A stretch of 35,632 bases of DNA, taken from assembly GCA_031262495.1 (NCBI GenBank), contig JAISHV010000083.1, positions 1 to 35,632 on the forward strand, read 5' to 3'. Positions within the stretch are counted from its first letter, which is position 1. Every line of letters begins with the position of its first letter. Below the pieces are notes generated by a model. It did no database searches, was not told where the DNA came from, and saw only the letters and a list, made by a program, of their open reading frames with translations. This document shows positions 13,146-23,300 of this stretch, piece after piece. Both the position numbers and the translations under genes were made by a program. This stretch comes from Ruminococcus sp. (GTDB lineage: Bacteria > Bacillota > Clostridia > Oscillospirales > Ruminococcaceae).

Positions 13146-14000
13146 TTACAAACTGTCTGAATTATCGGAATTGACGTTTTGAATTTGGTTTATAGCGATA
13201 AGTTTTAAAACATTATTGCGCTTTTGAAGTATGTATTCAGCTGATTTTTCTATTACGGGACTGTCGTCGCCTGTTTTTTGGTACCATGACGGCGATGGTG
13301 CGACATAACCGACTGTCAGAGTATAGCGCTCCCCTACTGAGGAAATATTTTCTATAAAGGGCGAATAGCTGAAGTAGCGGGGCATTGCAGGTATGCGGTA
13401 TGATTTGAGTTCTTCAAGATAATAAAACTGTACATCAGAGCCTAAAATGGATTTATGTGTAAAAGAGATATCATCGCCGTAGAGCTTTATTGCGTGTTGT
13501 TCTACAGTCAGTTCGGGTACTATAATATTATCAAAATCTGCCGTGAAATTAGTTTTATCGGCATAAAGGATGATATCCCAAATCGCTGTTGAGATAATGG
13601 TTTCGTCGCGCATTTTCACGGACATACCAAATGGCGGCGGGTCACAGATAACGACCGGGTAGATGAATTCTGCAAATTCGTTTTTTTGTTTGGTGTTGTC
13701 GGCGAAATATTCTATTCGGGCTGAAATAAATTCAGCTGTGGCGAAAATTCCGATTACGGACATTATTACTACAAAAACGCCCAGTATGAAAAACACACGT
13801 TTGCGGATTTTTTCCGCATCGGCTGTTTTTGTGACAACAGGGGTTGATTCTTCGGCAACGAGGTTTTCAATAATATTTACATCTTCGGTTAATGCCGAAC
13901 CGAGAATTATTTTAAGATTTTCACCGCTGTGCTTTTTTTCTGTTTCGGGAAGTTTTGGTTTGGTTATTTTTTTGTTATTCTTGGGATTATTCTTAGCCAT
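13146..14000 (-). CDS. Unrecognised single-pass membrane protein with extracytoplasmic domain
   Basis: A 284-residue protein of unknown family. The first ~75 residues are hydrophilic and very Lys/Asn-rich (MAKNNPKNNKKITKPKLPE), followed by one hydrophobic span at roughly 84-105 (VFFILGVFVVIMSVIGIFAT) and an extracytoplasmic C-terminal domain of about 180 residues. The latter includes VVICDPPPFG and YTLTVGYVAPSPSWYQKTGD, suggesting a beta-rich fold. The charge pattern predicts a cytoplasmic N-terminus. The ATG at 14000 has AGG eight bases upstream; a TTG at 14027 lacks support. It lies 52 bases after proA and may be the last gene of the proBA transcript. Nothing in the sequence connects it to proline synthesis. 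Confidence 0.7.
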   Translation of the reverse strand: MAKNNPKNNKKITKPKLPETEKKHSGENLKIILGSALTEDVNIIENLVAEESTPVVTKTADAEKIRKRVFFILGVFVVIMSVIGIFATAEFISARIEYFADNTKQKNEFAEFIYPVVICDPPPFGMSVKMRDETIISTAIWDIILYADKTNFTADFDNIIVPELTVEQHAIKLYGDDISFTHKSILGSDVQFYYLEELKSYRIPAMPRYFSYSPFIENISSVGERYTLTVGYVAPSPSWYQKTGDDSPVIEKSAEYILQKRNNVLKLIAINQIQNVNSDNSDSL

Positions 14001-14052
14001 TTTTAACCTATTTTTTAAAATTTGCAATGAGTATTTACATTACGAAAAGAGA

Positions 14053-15321
14053 TTATGCTCTTATTTGTCCGTTTCCTGTTATAATATATTTGGTGGTGGT
14101 GAGTTCATTCAGTCCCATAGGACCGCGAGCGTGCATTTTTTGTGTTGAGATGCCTATTTCGGCACCTAAACCGAACATACCGCCGTCTGTAAAACTTGTG
14201 GCAACGTTCACATAAACGGCTGCCGAATCAACCTCTGATGTGAATTTTTCGGCGTTTTTGAGGTTGTTTGTAACGATACATTCAGAATGTTTACTGGAAT
14301 ATTTATCTATATGTTCAATAGCTTCGTCAACAGATTTTACTACTTTAACAGACAGGATATAATCGAGGAATTCCGTTGCGTAATCGGTTTCTGTGGCTTC
14401 TTTTATACTGTCGCCGAGGATACGTCTTGTTTCGAGGTCGCCTCTGAGTTCAACATTAAAACGGTCTAATTCGTCTTTAATTTTCGGTAAGAAAATGAAT
14501 GCGGCATCTCTGTGGACGAGCAGGCTTTCAATTGCGTTACAAACTGAAACACGTCTGCATTTGGAATTCACCGTCAGTTGCGCCGCCATATCTAAATCCG
14601 CATCGGCATCGACAAAGAGATGACAGTTACCGACGCCTGTTTCGATAATCGGAACAGTGGCATTTTTTACGACGGCATTAATCAGAGAAGCACTCCCGCG
14701 GGGGATAAGCAAGTCGATATACTCATTGCTTTTCATCAGTTCATTGGTACTTTCGCGGGTAACATCATCAATGAAGCCGATTATATCCGCCGGTAATCCC
14801 GCTTCTGTCAAGGCTTCGCGCATAATCTCACAAAGCAGTTTATTTGAGTTATAAGCTTCTTTGCCGCCGCGCAGAATACAGCAGTTCCCCGATTTAAGGC
14901 ACAAAACCGCCGCATCAACCGTAACATTAGGACGCGACTCATAAATAATCCCGATAACGCCTATCGGTACACGTACTTTTTCTATCTTCATGCCATTCGG
15001 GCGAACCGACCCGCCGTCAATCTTCCCGACAGGGTCAGGCAGGGCGATAACCTCTTTTATACTGTCACAAATGCCCTTTATACGTGCTGAATTAAGTCTC
15101 AAGCGGTCTTTTAAGGATTCGGACATTCCGTTTCGGTCGGCGTTTTCAAGGTCTGCTTCATTGGCGTTTATTATATCCGCCTGACGTTCCGAAAGTTTTT
15201 CGGCGATTTTAGACAAGGCTTTATCCTTTTGGAGGGTGGAAGCCGTCATAATCTTCTTTACGGCTGATTTTGCCGCTGTGCCGAGGGTTTGTATATGTGT
15301 TGCATTGGTTTCAATTTCCAT
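14053..15321 (-). CDS. proA: Gamma-glutamyl phosphate reductase
   Basis: A 422-residue ProA. It reduces gamma-glutamyl phosphate, made by ProB, to glutamate-5-semialdehyde using NADPH, the second step of proline synthesis in the cytoplasm. The aldehyde-dehydrogenase-like fold is recognisable by RVPIGVIGIIYESRPNVTVDAA, LKSGNCCILRGGKEA, the catalytic Cys261 in CRRVSVCNAIESLLVH, and the C-terminal MHARGPMGLNELTT. The family usually has P at RPGV/RPSVC; here it reads RRVSVC, a mild variation. It starts three bases after the proB stop, so the two are co-transcribed and probably translationally coupled. Length is typical. Confidence 0.97.
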   Translation of the reverse strand: MEIETNATHIQTLGTAAKSAVKKIMTASTLQKDKALSKIAEKLSERQADIINANEADLENADRNGMSESLKDRLRLNSARIKGICDSIKEVIALPDPVGKIDGGSVRPNGMKIEKVRVPIGVIGIIYESRPNVTVDAAVLCLKSGNCCILRGGKEAYNSNKLLCEIMREALTEAGLPADIIGFIDDVTRESTNELMKSNEYIDLLIPRGSASLINAVVKNATVPIIETGVGNCHLFVDADADLDMAAQLTVNSKCRRVSVCNAIESLLVHRDAAFIFLPKIKDELDRFNVELRGDLETRRILGDSIKEATETDYATEFLDYILSVKVVKSVDEAIEHIDKYSSKHSECIVTNNLKNAEKFTSEVDSAAVYVNVATSFTDGGMFGLGAEIGISTQKMHARGPMGLNELTTTKYIITGNGQIRA

Positions 15322-15324
15322 TTT

Positions 15325-16125
15325 TTAAATCTTCTCCTGTTTCGCTGTAAAAACTGTGCCTACATTTACGCCGTCAAATAAATCATACAGCAGCTGCGGT
15401 TTTTTACCGTTTATGATAGCCATATCAATACCGTTTTCGGTTGTGAGAGCGGCGGCTTTTATTTTAGTAGCCATGCCGCCTGTTCCCAGTGAAGAACCTG
15501 CTCCGCCGGCGGCTTTTACTATATCTTCGGATATTTCAGCTACTACTGGTATGAGTAAAGCACCCTCATCTGAATTCGGGTCATGGTTATATAAACCTTC
15601 TATATCCGACATTATAATAAGTAAATCCGCTTTACTGATTAGGGCAATATGAGCCGCTAAGGTATCATTTTCACCCACTTCAAGTTCAAGTTCGTCAATG
15701 GCAACGGTGTCATTTTCATTTACAATCGGGATAATTTTATGTTTCAGGAGTTGCTCAACCGTATTCAATACGTTGCTTTTACGCGGGGTTTCAATAACAT
15801 ATTTCGTAAGTAGAATTTGCCCGACTTTATAACCGTATTCACTAAAAAGCTTGTCATACATATACATCAGGTCAACTTGACCTACAGCGGCGCAAGCCTG
15901 TTTCATCGAGGTTTCTGAGGGACGTGCAGTCAGCCCTATTTTTGACATCCCGAGTCCTATTGCTCCGCTTGAAACAAGGATTATCTCTAATCCCGTGTTT
16001 TCAAGGTCTGAAATTATCTTTACAAGGGTTTCCATTCTGCGGATATTTAAACGTCCTGTTCTGTGGGTAAGGGTTGAAGTGCCCAGTTTAATTACAATTC
16101 TTTTTTTTGTATGTATGTCAAACAT
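15325..16125 (-). CDS. proB: Glutamate 5-kinase, short form without PUA domain
   Basis: A 266-residue amino-acid kinase that phosphorylates glutamate to gamma-glutamyl phosphate, the committed step of proline synthesis. Motifs include RIVIKLGTSTLT at the N-terminus, VSSGAIGLG, PIVNENDTVAIDEL, IMSDIEGLYNHDPN and SLGTGGMATKIKAA. The sequence ends at the end of the kinase domain, so the C-terminal PUA domain found in E. coli ProB (367 residues) is missing; short forms are known in many bacteria. Feedback inhibition by proline resides in the kinase domain and may be kept. It begins six bases after the stop of the upstream membrane HTH-like gene, so it shares a transcript with it. The ribosome site is weak (GAGAA). 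Confidence 0.96.
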   Translation of the reverse strand: MFDIHTKKRIVIKLGTSTLTHRTGRLNIRRMETLVKIISDLENTGLEIILVSSGAIGLGMSKIGLTARPSETSMKQACAAVGQVDLMYMYDKLFSEYGYKVGQILLTKYVIETPRKSNVLNTVEQLLKHKIIPIVNENDTVAIDELELEVGENDTLAAHIALISKADLLIIMSDIEGLYNHDPNSDEGALLIPVVAEISEDIVKAAGGAGSSLGTGGMATKIKAAALTTENGIDMAIINGKKPQLLYDLFDGVNVGTVFTAKQEKI

Positions 16126-16131
16126 TGGTAA

Positions 16132-16557
16132 TTAGTTCTCCGAATTATTTTCAATTTCAGCCTGATAAGCTTCGTTATCAAACCATTTATCCAAAGCGGT
16201 TTTCGCTATTGAATATCCGCTTTGCGTTTTTACATAGTTTTTTATTTCGCCTGATGTTAAAAGCGAAACTATTTTGTCGGATGTCAAATTCAGATATTCT
16301 GCCGCTTCTGTCTCTGTCATATAGGTTTTATCGGTAATAACAAGTTCTGACGGCGACGAGAATGTATTTACATCTGAAAAAGTCATACTCTTTAGTTGTT
16401 CGGTCAAAGCTGTAATACGCCCGCCCAAACTTGAAGCGGCAATAAGTAAAAATATGCCCAAAATCACCGCCGATAAACATCTGTCTATCGAAAATCCGCC
16501 GCGAGGTCTGCTTTGGCTGTTTCGGGAAGTGCTGTTTCTTTGTGTTTGAACGTTCAT
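16132..16557 (-). CDS. Membrane-anchored protein with excisionase/MerR-like helix-turn-helix domain
   Basis: A 141-residue protein. The N-terminal 22 residues are polar and basic (NSTSRNSQSRPRGG), followed by one membrane span (about 25-45, CLSAVILGIFLLIAASSL), a linker with a possible short coiled coil (RITALTEQLKSM), and a C-terminal domain YMTETEAAEYLNLTSDKIVSLLTSGEIK...YSIAKTALDKWF. The last part has the pattern of the helix-turn-helix excisionase (HTH_17) family. The basic N-terminus argues that it stays in the cytoplasm, which would put the HTH-like domain outside; if so it is unlikely to bind DNA. GAAGG gives good spacing to the ATG at 16557 and poor spacing to one at 16563. First gene before proB, six bases apart. 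Confidence 0.7.
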   Translation of the reverse strand: MNVQTQRNSTSRNSQSRPRGGFSIDRCLSAVILGIFLLIAASSLGGRITALTEQLKSMTFSDVNTFSSPSELVITDKTYMTETEAAEYLNLTSDKIVSLLTSGEIKNYVKTQSGYSIAKTALDKWFDNEAYQAEIENNSEN

Positions 16558-16603
16558 GAACATACCTTCTTTAGACTTTATTTATTTAGATTCCGTTAAG
16601 CTT

Positions 16604-16778
16604 ATACTAATATGCAATAAAAAGCGAAATGATGTGCGGGCGGGCGTTGTAGCGTTGCTACGTGGCGCATCCGCCCCTACAAATTGTATTTAATTTTTTG
16701 GGTCTGTAGGGGCGACCGCCCTCGGTCGCCCGTTGTTTCAGAGCAAATTCAATCAATTCATTAAATGCATATTAGTAT
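16604..16778. mobile_element. 175-bp MITE-like element with 13-bp terminal inverted repeats
   Basis: ATACTAATATGCA (16604-16616) and TGCATATTAGTAT (16766-16778) are perfect inverted repeats bounding 175 bases with no coding frame. Inside are a short hairpin GTAGC-GTT-GCTAC (16649-16661), a 10-bp inverted pair CGCCCCTACA (16672-16681) / TGTAGGGGCG (16705-16714), and a nine-bp stem GGGCGACCG (16710-16718) / CGGTCGCCC (16723-16731). The G+C-rich core contrasts with A+T-rich ends. No target-site duplication is evident. The right end coincides with the addA stop codon. It could alternatively be an unusually large terminator/attenuator structure after addA. Confidence 0.55.
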
Positions 16779-19700
16779 TAAATGTCAATAACTGTCATTG
16801 TTTCAAACGAATAGAGGCAGACTTTCGTTACTTTTTCGCCGAAAATCTTTTCTGCGGCGGCGGCGTAAATCGTGAGCTGAGGCGTGTATAACTGCCTTAG
16901 ATGCTCTGTGAAATGTGTAATATCACCGTCGAAATTCTTATTTGTTTTATAGTCAATTAAAACAAGCCCCGAGTCGGTTTTTACAACACAATCGGCAATA
17001 CCCTGAATAAAAGTTTCGCCCCGTATATTATACTCTATTTTAAATGATTCGTCAAGAGGTATGTCTGATATTTTTGCATATATTTCAATTTCTCTGTAAA
17101 TTTTTGTTGCATTTTTTATATATTTGGTGTAGATTTCACTGCCAAAAAAGCCTTTGAGCATAAATATATCTAAAGCAGATTTTTCACGTTCGCTGAAAAC
17201 ACCCTCTGAACACAACCGCTCAATTTCATCTGAAACAGAGCGCGCTGCTGCATTAAAATCGCAGAGCTGCATAAATTTGTGAATAACAGTCCCCTTTTCG
17301 GCGGCGGTCATCTTATTTTTGGAGGCTGTTAAGTTTATGCTGTCTAAAGCGTAGGTGTTTTTGGGCTTTGTTAACTCTGTTACGGCTATTTTCGCCGGGA
17401 TATTCTCATCTTCGTGCGGGTATTTTTGACTGAAACGATGAAGCAGGAGTTTTTCAGTCTCTTTGTTATGCCGATATTCGGATTGTGCATCGTTTTCCGG
17501 TTCGTCAGTTTCGTTTTCACTCGGGTAGAAATGACGGATTTTAAACAATTCGTTTTCCGTATTTTCGCCGAAAATCCCCGCGAAAGCGTTTTCATTATAA
17601 AACGCGCATACAAAAAATTCAAAGTAGCAGTTACAGGATAAAACAGCGGATTTGAGTTCATCGCTTTGTTTTGTTTGGGTACATTCGTCAAACTTTTTTA
17701 AAGCCGCCGAAAGTTTAGTGTCTTCTGCAACGATAAAAAGTTTCTCTTGTGCACGTGTTAATGCAACATATAGTATTCGCAGTTCTTCGGCGCGGAGTTT
17801 ATTTCGGCAGATTTTTTTTATGCTGTAAAATGGGAATGTTTCATATTTTTTGAGCGTCACGCGGTTTTGATATTTTACGGCAAGCCCGTAGTTTAAGTCT
17901 TTTAAAAAGTTATAATTTGAAAAGTCTTTGGTGTTGAATGTCCCTGTAGGATTTGCTAAAAACACAAACGGGAATTCTAATCCCTTTGATTTGTGAATGG
18001 TTTTTATTCGTACCGCATTATCGGAATCATTATTTCCGCCGGCGTTTTGGAAGTCCTTTTCGGTTTTTAGGATTTTGCCAAGGTAGGATAAGAATCCCGA
18101 AACGCCGCCGTAAGAAAAACTTTCAAATTCTTTTGCGTAATCTATTAATAATTGCAAATTTGCGCGTTTGGTATTCCCGTCACTGAATCTCACCATAACA
18201 TTATTCAAAAAGTCCGTAGAGTCATAGATATATTGAATCAAACGCGGGAGCGTCTTTGAAGCGGCGGTTTTCTTAATTTTTATGAGGGTATCGGTGAATG
18301 TCAGCAGTTTCGCGGCTAAAACATCGCTGTGTCCGTCTTTATATGAAAGCAAGCTTTTGTAAAATTTATCGTGTGTTCCCGTCAGTCTGATTTCGGCAAT
18401 TTCATCAGGTGAAAACGCGAACATCGGCGACAACAGTACAGATACAAGCGGTATGTCTTGAAGCGGGTTGTCTAAAATTTTCAGGAAATTTATGAGAACT
18501 TGAATTTCATATGCTTTTAAGTAGGTGTCTTGGGTTTCGGCGGTATAGGGAATGCCCAGTTTTTTTAAGGCGCGCTCAAATTTCGGCGATTTTTTCTTAT
18601 CGCGCATGAGTATACAAAAGTCTTTGGGTTCACAGGGGCGATATTCACCGTTATGACGGACAGGTGTTTTTTCATCAAGCATTTTCTTTATTGTGAGTGC
18701 GGTAGCTTGTGCATCGGCGGTTTTTGTTTCATCATCATCATGTGCAATTATAAATTCAGTTTTACGCTCAATATCGTCAGAGTAGTCACCGCTGTAAACT
18801 AAAGCATCGTCGTCATAAATAATCCCGTCAAACGTATCTGATTTCATCAGAGGCGAAAATAGGGCATTTATGAAATTTATTACATCTTCACTGCTGCGGA
18901 AATTCTTTTTGAGAGCTATTTTTTCGGCGTAAGGGTTGTTATCTTTGTTATTTAAGCGGTTTGTAAAAATCCCCGGGTTTGATGAACGGAAACTGTAGAT
19001 AGCCTGTTTTATATCGCCGACTATGAACATATTGTTATTTACTTTGAAATTGTCTGATGAATCGGGACTCTTTGAAATCAGTGTAAACAGTAAATCCTGA
19101 ATATTATTGGAGTCCTGATACTCATCAATCATTATACAAGCGGTCTTTTCGGCGATTTCACGGGAAAGCGGCGACGGTGTAATTTTATCCTCATTTTTTT
19201 CACAGAGCAGGCTGACAGCCATCTGTTCCGCATCGGCAAAGTCAATGACATTGTTCTTTTGTTTTATCCCGGTGAAATTATCATCAATGTCGTTAATAAG
19301 TTCGCCTAAAAGGGTTAGAATTTCGTAATTGTATTTATAATCCTCTGTAATATCTTCTTTTGTAAAAAAATTCTTTGTTAAATCTTCTAAAATGTCTTTA
19401 TAGGCTTCGCGGTGTTTTTTCAACACTTCAATAGCGAACTTTTCATTCTCGGTTTTGGTTTGACCTTTGGGGGTACGTGATTCAAGGGTTGAAAAATTAA
19501 TGTTCAGCTCAGTGAGAAAATCCCCGGAGAAATTTTCGGCGGCTTTCAAAAGCTTTTCAAAGGCTTCATTTTCGGAGCGCATTTGCGCCGATAATTTCGG
19601 GTAGCCTATTTCGTTTTCGGCGATTTCAAGGGCTTTGTCTGAGTGGGAGAGTGCCTTTGCCGTTTCGGTTTCCAAAGATTTGACATACTCTTTGAAGAAT

Positions 19701-20335
19701 TCATCGGTTTTTATGTCAAGCGGTATGTTATAACGCATTGATTTTTCAGATATAAAATCTTTGAAAAAGGGTATTGTACGTAAAAATGCATAGATTTTGC
19801 CGACCGCTTCTTCAAGCCCGTCATCAACCGTCTTTTTTGCACCGCTGAATACATCAATAAGCCTGTTTATATCATCAACGCGCTTTTTATACCATTTTTC
19901 AAACGTAACATCAACAGCCTTTTTGAACATCAAAGTACCGCGGCGTTCATCGAGTATCGAAAAACCGTCCGCTATACCGAGTTTAGAAGACTGTTCGCGT
20001 ACAAGTTCAATAGCATATGAATCAATTGTACAAATATGGGAAACGGGAATAAGAGCCGCTTCGCGCTGTAAGCGCGTATTTTTCGGGTTTTCGGCGATTT
20101 TTTCGGAAATGGCTTTCGTCAGGCGCAGTTTCATATTTGCCGCGGCATCATTTGTAAACGTAACGACGATAATGTCCTTTACGCTTATGGGGTTATCCTC
20201 ATTGCAAATCATACGCAAGAGACGTTCAACCAAAACCTTGGTTTTTCCGCTTCCGGCTGCCGCTGATACGGATATTGATGTGCCTGTGTGTTCTATCGCC
20301 GCTGCTTGTTCGGCGGTAAATTTAATTTCCTGCAT
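16778..20335 (-). CDS. addA: ATP-dependent helicase/nuclease subunit A (AddA)
   Basis: An 1185-residue AddA. AddAB processes double-strand breaks to 3' single-stranded tails for RecA loading. AddA contributes the 3'-5' UvrD-type helicase motor and one RecB-family nuclease. Seen: Walker A in SAAAGSGKTK (near 24-33), VVTFTNDAAANMKLRL, Walker B-like IMIDEYQDSNNIQ, IVGDIKQAIYSFR, a motif V/VI region IKTIHKSKGLEFPFVFLA and ILYVALTRAQEKLFIV, and the C-terminal nuclease core GIADCVV...VLIDYKTNKNF (about 1115-1130) followed by YTPQLTIYAAA. Length is typical for Clostridia. It begins seven bases after addB. A MITE-like inverted repeat abuts the stop codon. Confidence 0.97.
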   Translation of the reverse strand: MQEIKFTAEQAAAIEHTGTSISVSAAAGSGKTKVLVERLLRMICNEDNPISVKDIIVVTFTNDAAANMKLRLTKAISEKIAENPKNTRLQREAALIPVSHICTIDSYAIELVREQSSKLGIADGFSILDERRGTLMFKKAVDVTFEKWYKKRVDDINRLIDVFSGAKKTVDDGLEEAVGKIYAFLRTIPFFKDFISEKSMRYNIPLDIKTDEFFKEYVKSLETETAKALSHSDKALEIAENEIGYPKLSAQMRSENEAFEKLLKAAENFSGDFLTELNINFSTLESRTPKGQTKTENEKFAIEVLKKHREAYKDILEDLTKNFFTKEDITEDYKYNYEILTLLGELINDIDDNFTGIKQKNNVIDFADAEQMAVSLLCEKNEDKITPSPLSREIAEKTACIMIDEYQDSNNIQDLLFTLISKSPDSSDNFKVNNNMFIVGDIKQAIYSFRSSNPGIFTNRLNNKDNNPYAEKIALKKNFRSSEDVINFINALFSPLMKSDTFDGIIYDDDALVYSGDYSDDIERKTEFIIAHDDDETKTADAQATALTIKKMLDEKTPVRHNGEYRPCEPKDFCILMRDKKKSPKFERALKKLGIPYTAETQDTYLKAYEIQVLINFLKILDNPLQDIPLVSVLLSPMFAFSPDEIAEIRLTGTHDKFYKSLLSYKDGHSDVLAAKLLTFTDTLIKIKKTAASKTLPRLIQYIYDSTDFLNNVMVRFSDGNTKRANLQLLIDYAKEFESFSYGGVSGFLSYLGKILKTEKDFQNAGGNNDSDNAVRIKTIHKSKGLEFPFVFLANPTGTFNTKDFSNYNFLKDLNYGLAVKYQNRVTLKKYETFPFYSIKKICRNKLRAEELRILYVALTRAQEKLFIVAEDTKLSAALKKFDECTQTKQSDELKSAVLSCNCYFEFFVCAFYNENAFAGIFGENTENELFKIRHFYPSENETDEPENDAQSEYRHNKETEKLLLHRFSQKYPHEDENIPAKIAVTELTKPKNTYALDSINLTASKNKMTAAEKGTVIHKFMQLCDFNAAARSVSDEIERLCSEGVFSEREKSALDIFMLKGFFGSEIYTKYIKNATKIYREIEIYAKISDIPLDESFKIEYNIRGETFIQGIADCVVKTDSGLVLIDYKTNKNFDGDITHFTEHLRQLYTPQLTIYAAAAEKIFGEKVTKVCLYSFETMTVIDI

Positions 20336-20342
20336 TTTTATC

Positions 20343-23300
20343 TCATTCTAAAAAATTTCTGTTTATGATTTCTTGTTTTGCGGCGGTATTTGAAAAGGTA
20401 TATGAACGTACGGTATCTTCTTTCGGCGGGAAATTTCCGCAGATACCGCCGAATTCGCAGAAATTGCATGAATCGTGGTCGGAGATTACTTTTGAAATGG
20501 GTTTGGCATCAATATTGCCGTTTAATATTTCTTCGCCCGCTTTTGTTACTTTTTCTATAGTAAATTCTCTTATCGCCTTAAATTCATCATCGGATAATAC
20601 CTTGCTCTTTGCATCGAGTGCGCCCGACGCGGTAATCTTTACGGGGATAAAACGTCCTTTGGATTTATTCGGGATTTCTTCCATTGCATTTAGTATATCG
20701 CGGTTGTCGGTTACGGCACCTTCAGGTATGAATGAGTATTCACTCAGTTCCTCGTCGGTCGCATTGCGGTCAAGTTTGGGTTCTTGTTCATGGGCAAAGA
20801 GATACAATATCCCAGCTGGAAGGTCGCCTTTGAATTTATTTGCAGAATTATCGGTTAATGCAAATATATAAATAAACGGCTGGAGTGTCAGCCCCTCATA
20901 AATCTTTGAAAAATCAAGCGTTTTGTCAGAGGATTTATAGTCAATGATACGGATGTATTCATTTTCACCGTTGCTCCATGTGTCTATTCGGTCAACTTTG
21001 CCGCGAAACTCTATGTCAGAGCCGATTTTGAACGGCGGTTCAGTGTCGTCTTTTTGCCCGAATGAGTATTCAAATTCTACGGGACGAAATTCACTCTGTT
21101 CAAATTCATCTACTAAGTGTAACGCAACGGCATCAATCGTTTTCTTGAGTTTACAGAAGCCTTGCCTAAAGCGTTCGGTTTTGTATTGCTTAGCACCCAT
21201 TTGTTCTGTATTGTTATAGAATTCGTCTAAAAACTGTGCTGTATCAATGATTACTTGTTCTTTGTTTTCGGCGGAGTATTTTTTGTCGCGAATACCCTCC
21301 CCTACTTTTTGGAGACAAAAGTGAATTGCACTGCCTTTGAGGGCGGGGGTGAGTTCGATTTTTTCACGCGGGTAGAGTTTCAGTCCGTCTTGTGCGAAAT
21401 ATTTAAACGGGCACTGCATAAATCGCTCTAAAGACGAGGCGGACATTCGTATTATCTTACCGTAGAGTTTATGCGCATTATCGGGTGTAATGGATTTTTT
21501 GTCAAAATGTTTCAAATTTATGCGGTCGGAGTATTCAGGTATTCTTTTCAGAGCGGATTTTACGGCATTATCTCTGTTATCGCCGGTTAAATACATTGAA
21601 TATGCCGATTCGGGGGTACGGCAAAACCATTCTGACGGCGGAGTTATCATTACACTGTCTCCGAAAATCCTCAAAGCATCGCGCACAAGGTCTGACGGAT
21701 ACATCGAACCGCCCTTACTGTCGGCTTCGCGGTATGAAATGAAGAGTTTCTCGCTCGCCGCCGTAACGGCAGACAGAGCCGCGAAGCGTTCTTCGCTGAT
21801 TTTTTCAAGGTATGAACCGCGAATTTTAATATTATCATCGCTGAGAATGATTAAATCCGTATCTGACAGTAAACTGTTGCGCGAAGGTTTCGCGGGCAAT
21901 ATATCCTCATTCGCGCCTATAACGAAAACACAGCGGGGATTTCCGTAGCGGGCTGTCGCCGCCGACATAAGTGTTACACAATCAGCCGCCTGACGCGGGA
22001 ATTTTATTCGGCAATCCGAAACAGCCGCTTTGAAATGGTCGCGGAATTCCTCAAGCGTAAGTGTATCTTCATCGGAAAAACTCCCGTAAAGGTCGCAAAG
22101 AAGCTCGCTTAAGAGATTCCACGCGGCGGTTTCCTGACGTAATCCTGATAATACTTCGGTGTCGGTTGATGTTTCGTTCGTAATTTTCTCAAGGAGTTTT
22201 GTTTTGATATTCGCTTTTTCGGTAACGTCAGCTAAGGCTTTTACATAATCTCTTGCGCGGTTTGATTGCGCCGCTATACTAAAAATTTCAAAAAGCGGTA
22301 AGACAGCCGTGCGCATAGTCTCGGGAATTTCATCAAAGAAAGGCTCAAAAGGCATTCCGCTTTGAAAATCGTTTTTATATAAGAATTCTTCTAAAGTATT
22401 AATATCAGAGTCGGTGAAACTTTCATCGTTTTCACCGGAAATAAGCCCTGTTTTAAAAAGCTGTAAGAATTCGTCCGTCCCGCCGTCGCAGAGACAGTCA
22501 AGAAACGACAGTAAAAATACAGCAGAGGTTTTTCCTGTTATAGTGAGTTTTTCATCAATCCACAGCGGAATATGAAAACGCGAAAAAACACTTTCAAAAA
22601 CTCCGGCTATATCCTCGGCGTTTTGAACCGTAATAATTATATCACAAAAACGGCAGAAACCCTGTTCGACAGTGAGTTCACTAATCTGCGCCGCCGCAAA
22701 TTCAGCTTCCTTATAAATATCCCGTCCTCTGAAAACTCGGATATTTTCGGGATAAATTCTTTCGGGTTGTTTTGTGCGGACTAATACATTATCGCCGAAA
22801 ATCTTTAAGTCGTTTGATTTAAAACGGGGGCGGGTGTCTAATGTAATTTCATTCGGGATGATTTTTAAGTCACTGCAAACGGATTTAAGTTTTTTCAGCG
22901 TAAAGATTACAGGCGCGTAGGGGCTGAATTCGTTTTGCTCATCGCTTTCGGTTCCGTGGGCTTCACACGATAACGCGGCGGTGAAATTCTCGGCATCGGA
23001 AAAAATCACCTTTAAGAGTTCGGTTTCGCCTGCGGTAAACCCTGAAAATGCATCGGCGTAAACTTCGTAACCTCTGAAAAATCCCATCCTCTTAGCAATT
23101 TTAGCCGCATCATCTAAAATGGTTACACTGTCAAAATAACCGCTTTTTTCAAGTTCAGCGAGGTATTCGGCGTAAATCAGAGCTGTTTCGGTCATCTTTT
23201 CGGCGAATGGCTTGTCTGTTTCTTTGAATTTATTATAGAGAATTTCGGGTAAGATACGGTTTTCGGCAAGCTCACGCACTGTCAGCAAAGCTTTTGCGCG

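Noticed and set aside
19797-20351. 184-codon plus-strand frame
   Set aside because: It is antisense to the N-terminal helicase region of addA; composition mirrors the real gene.
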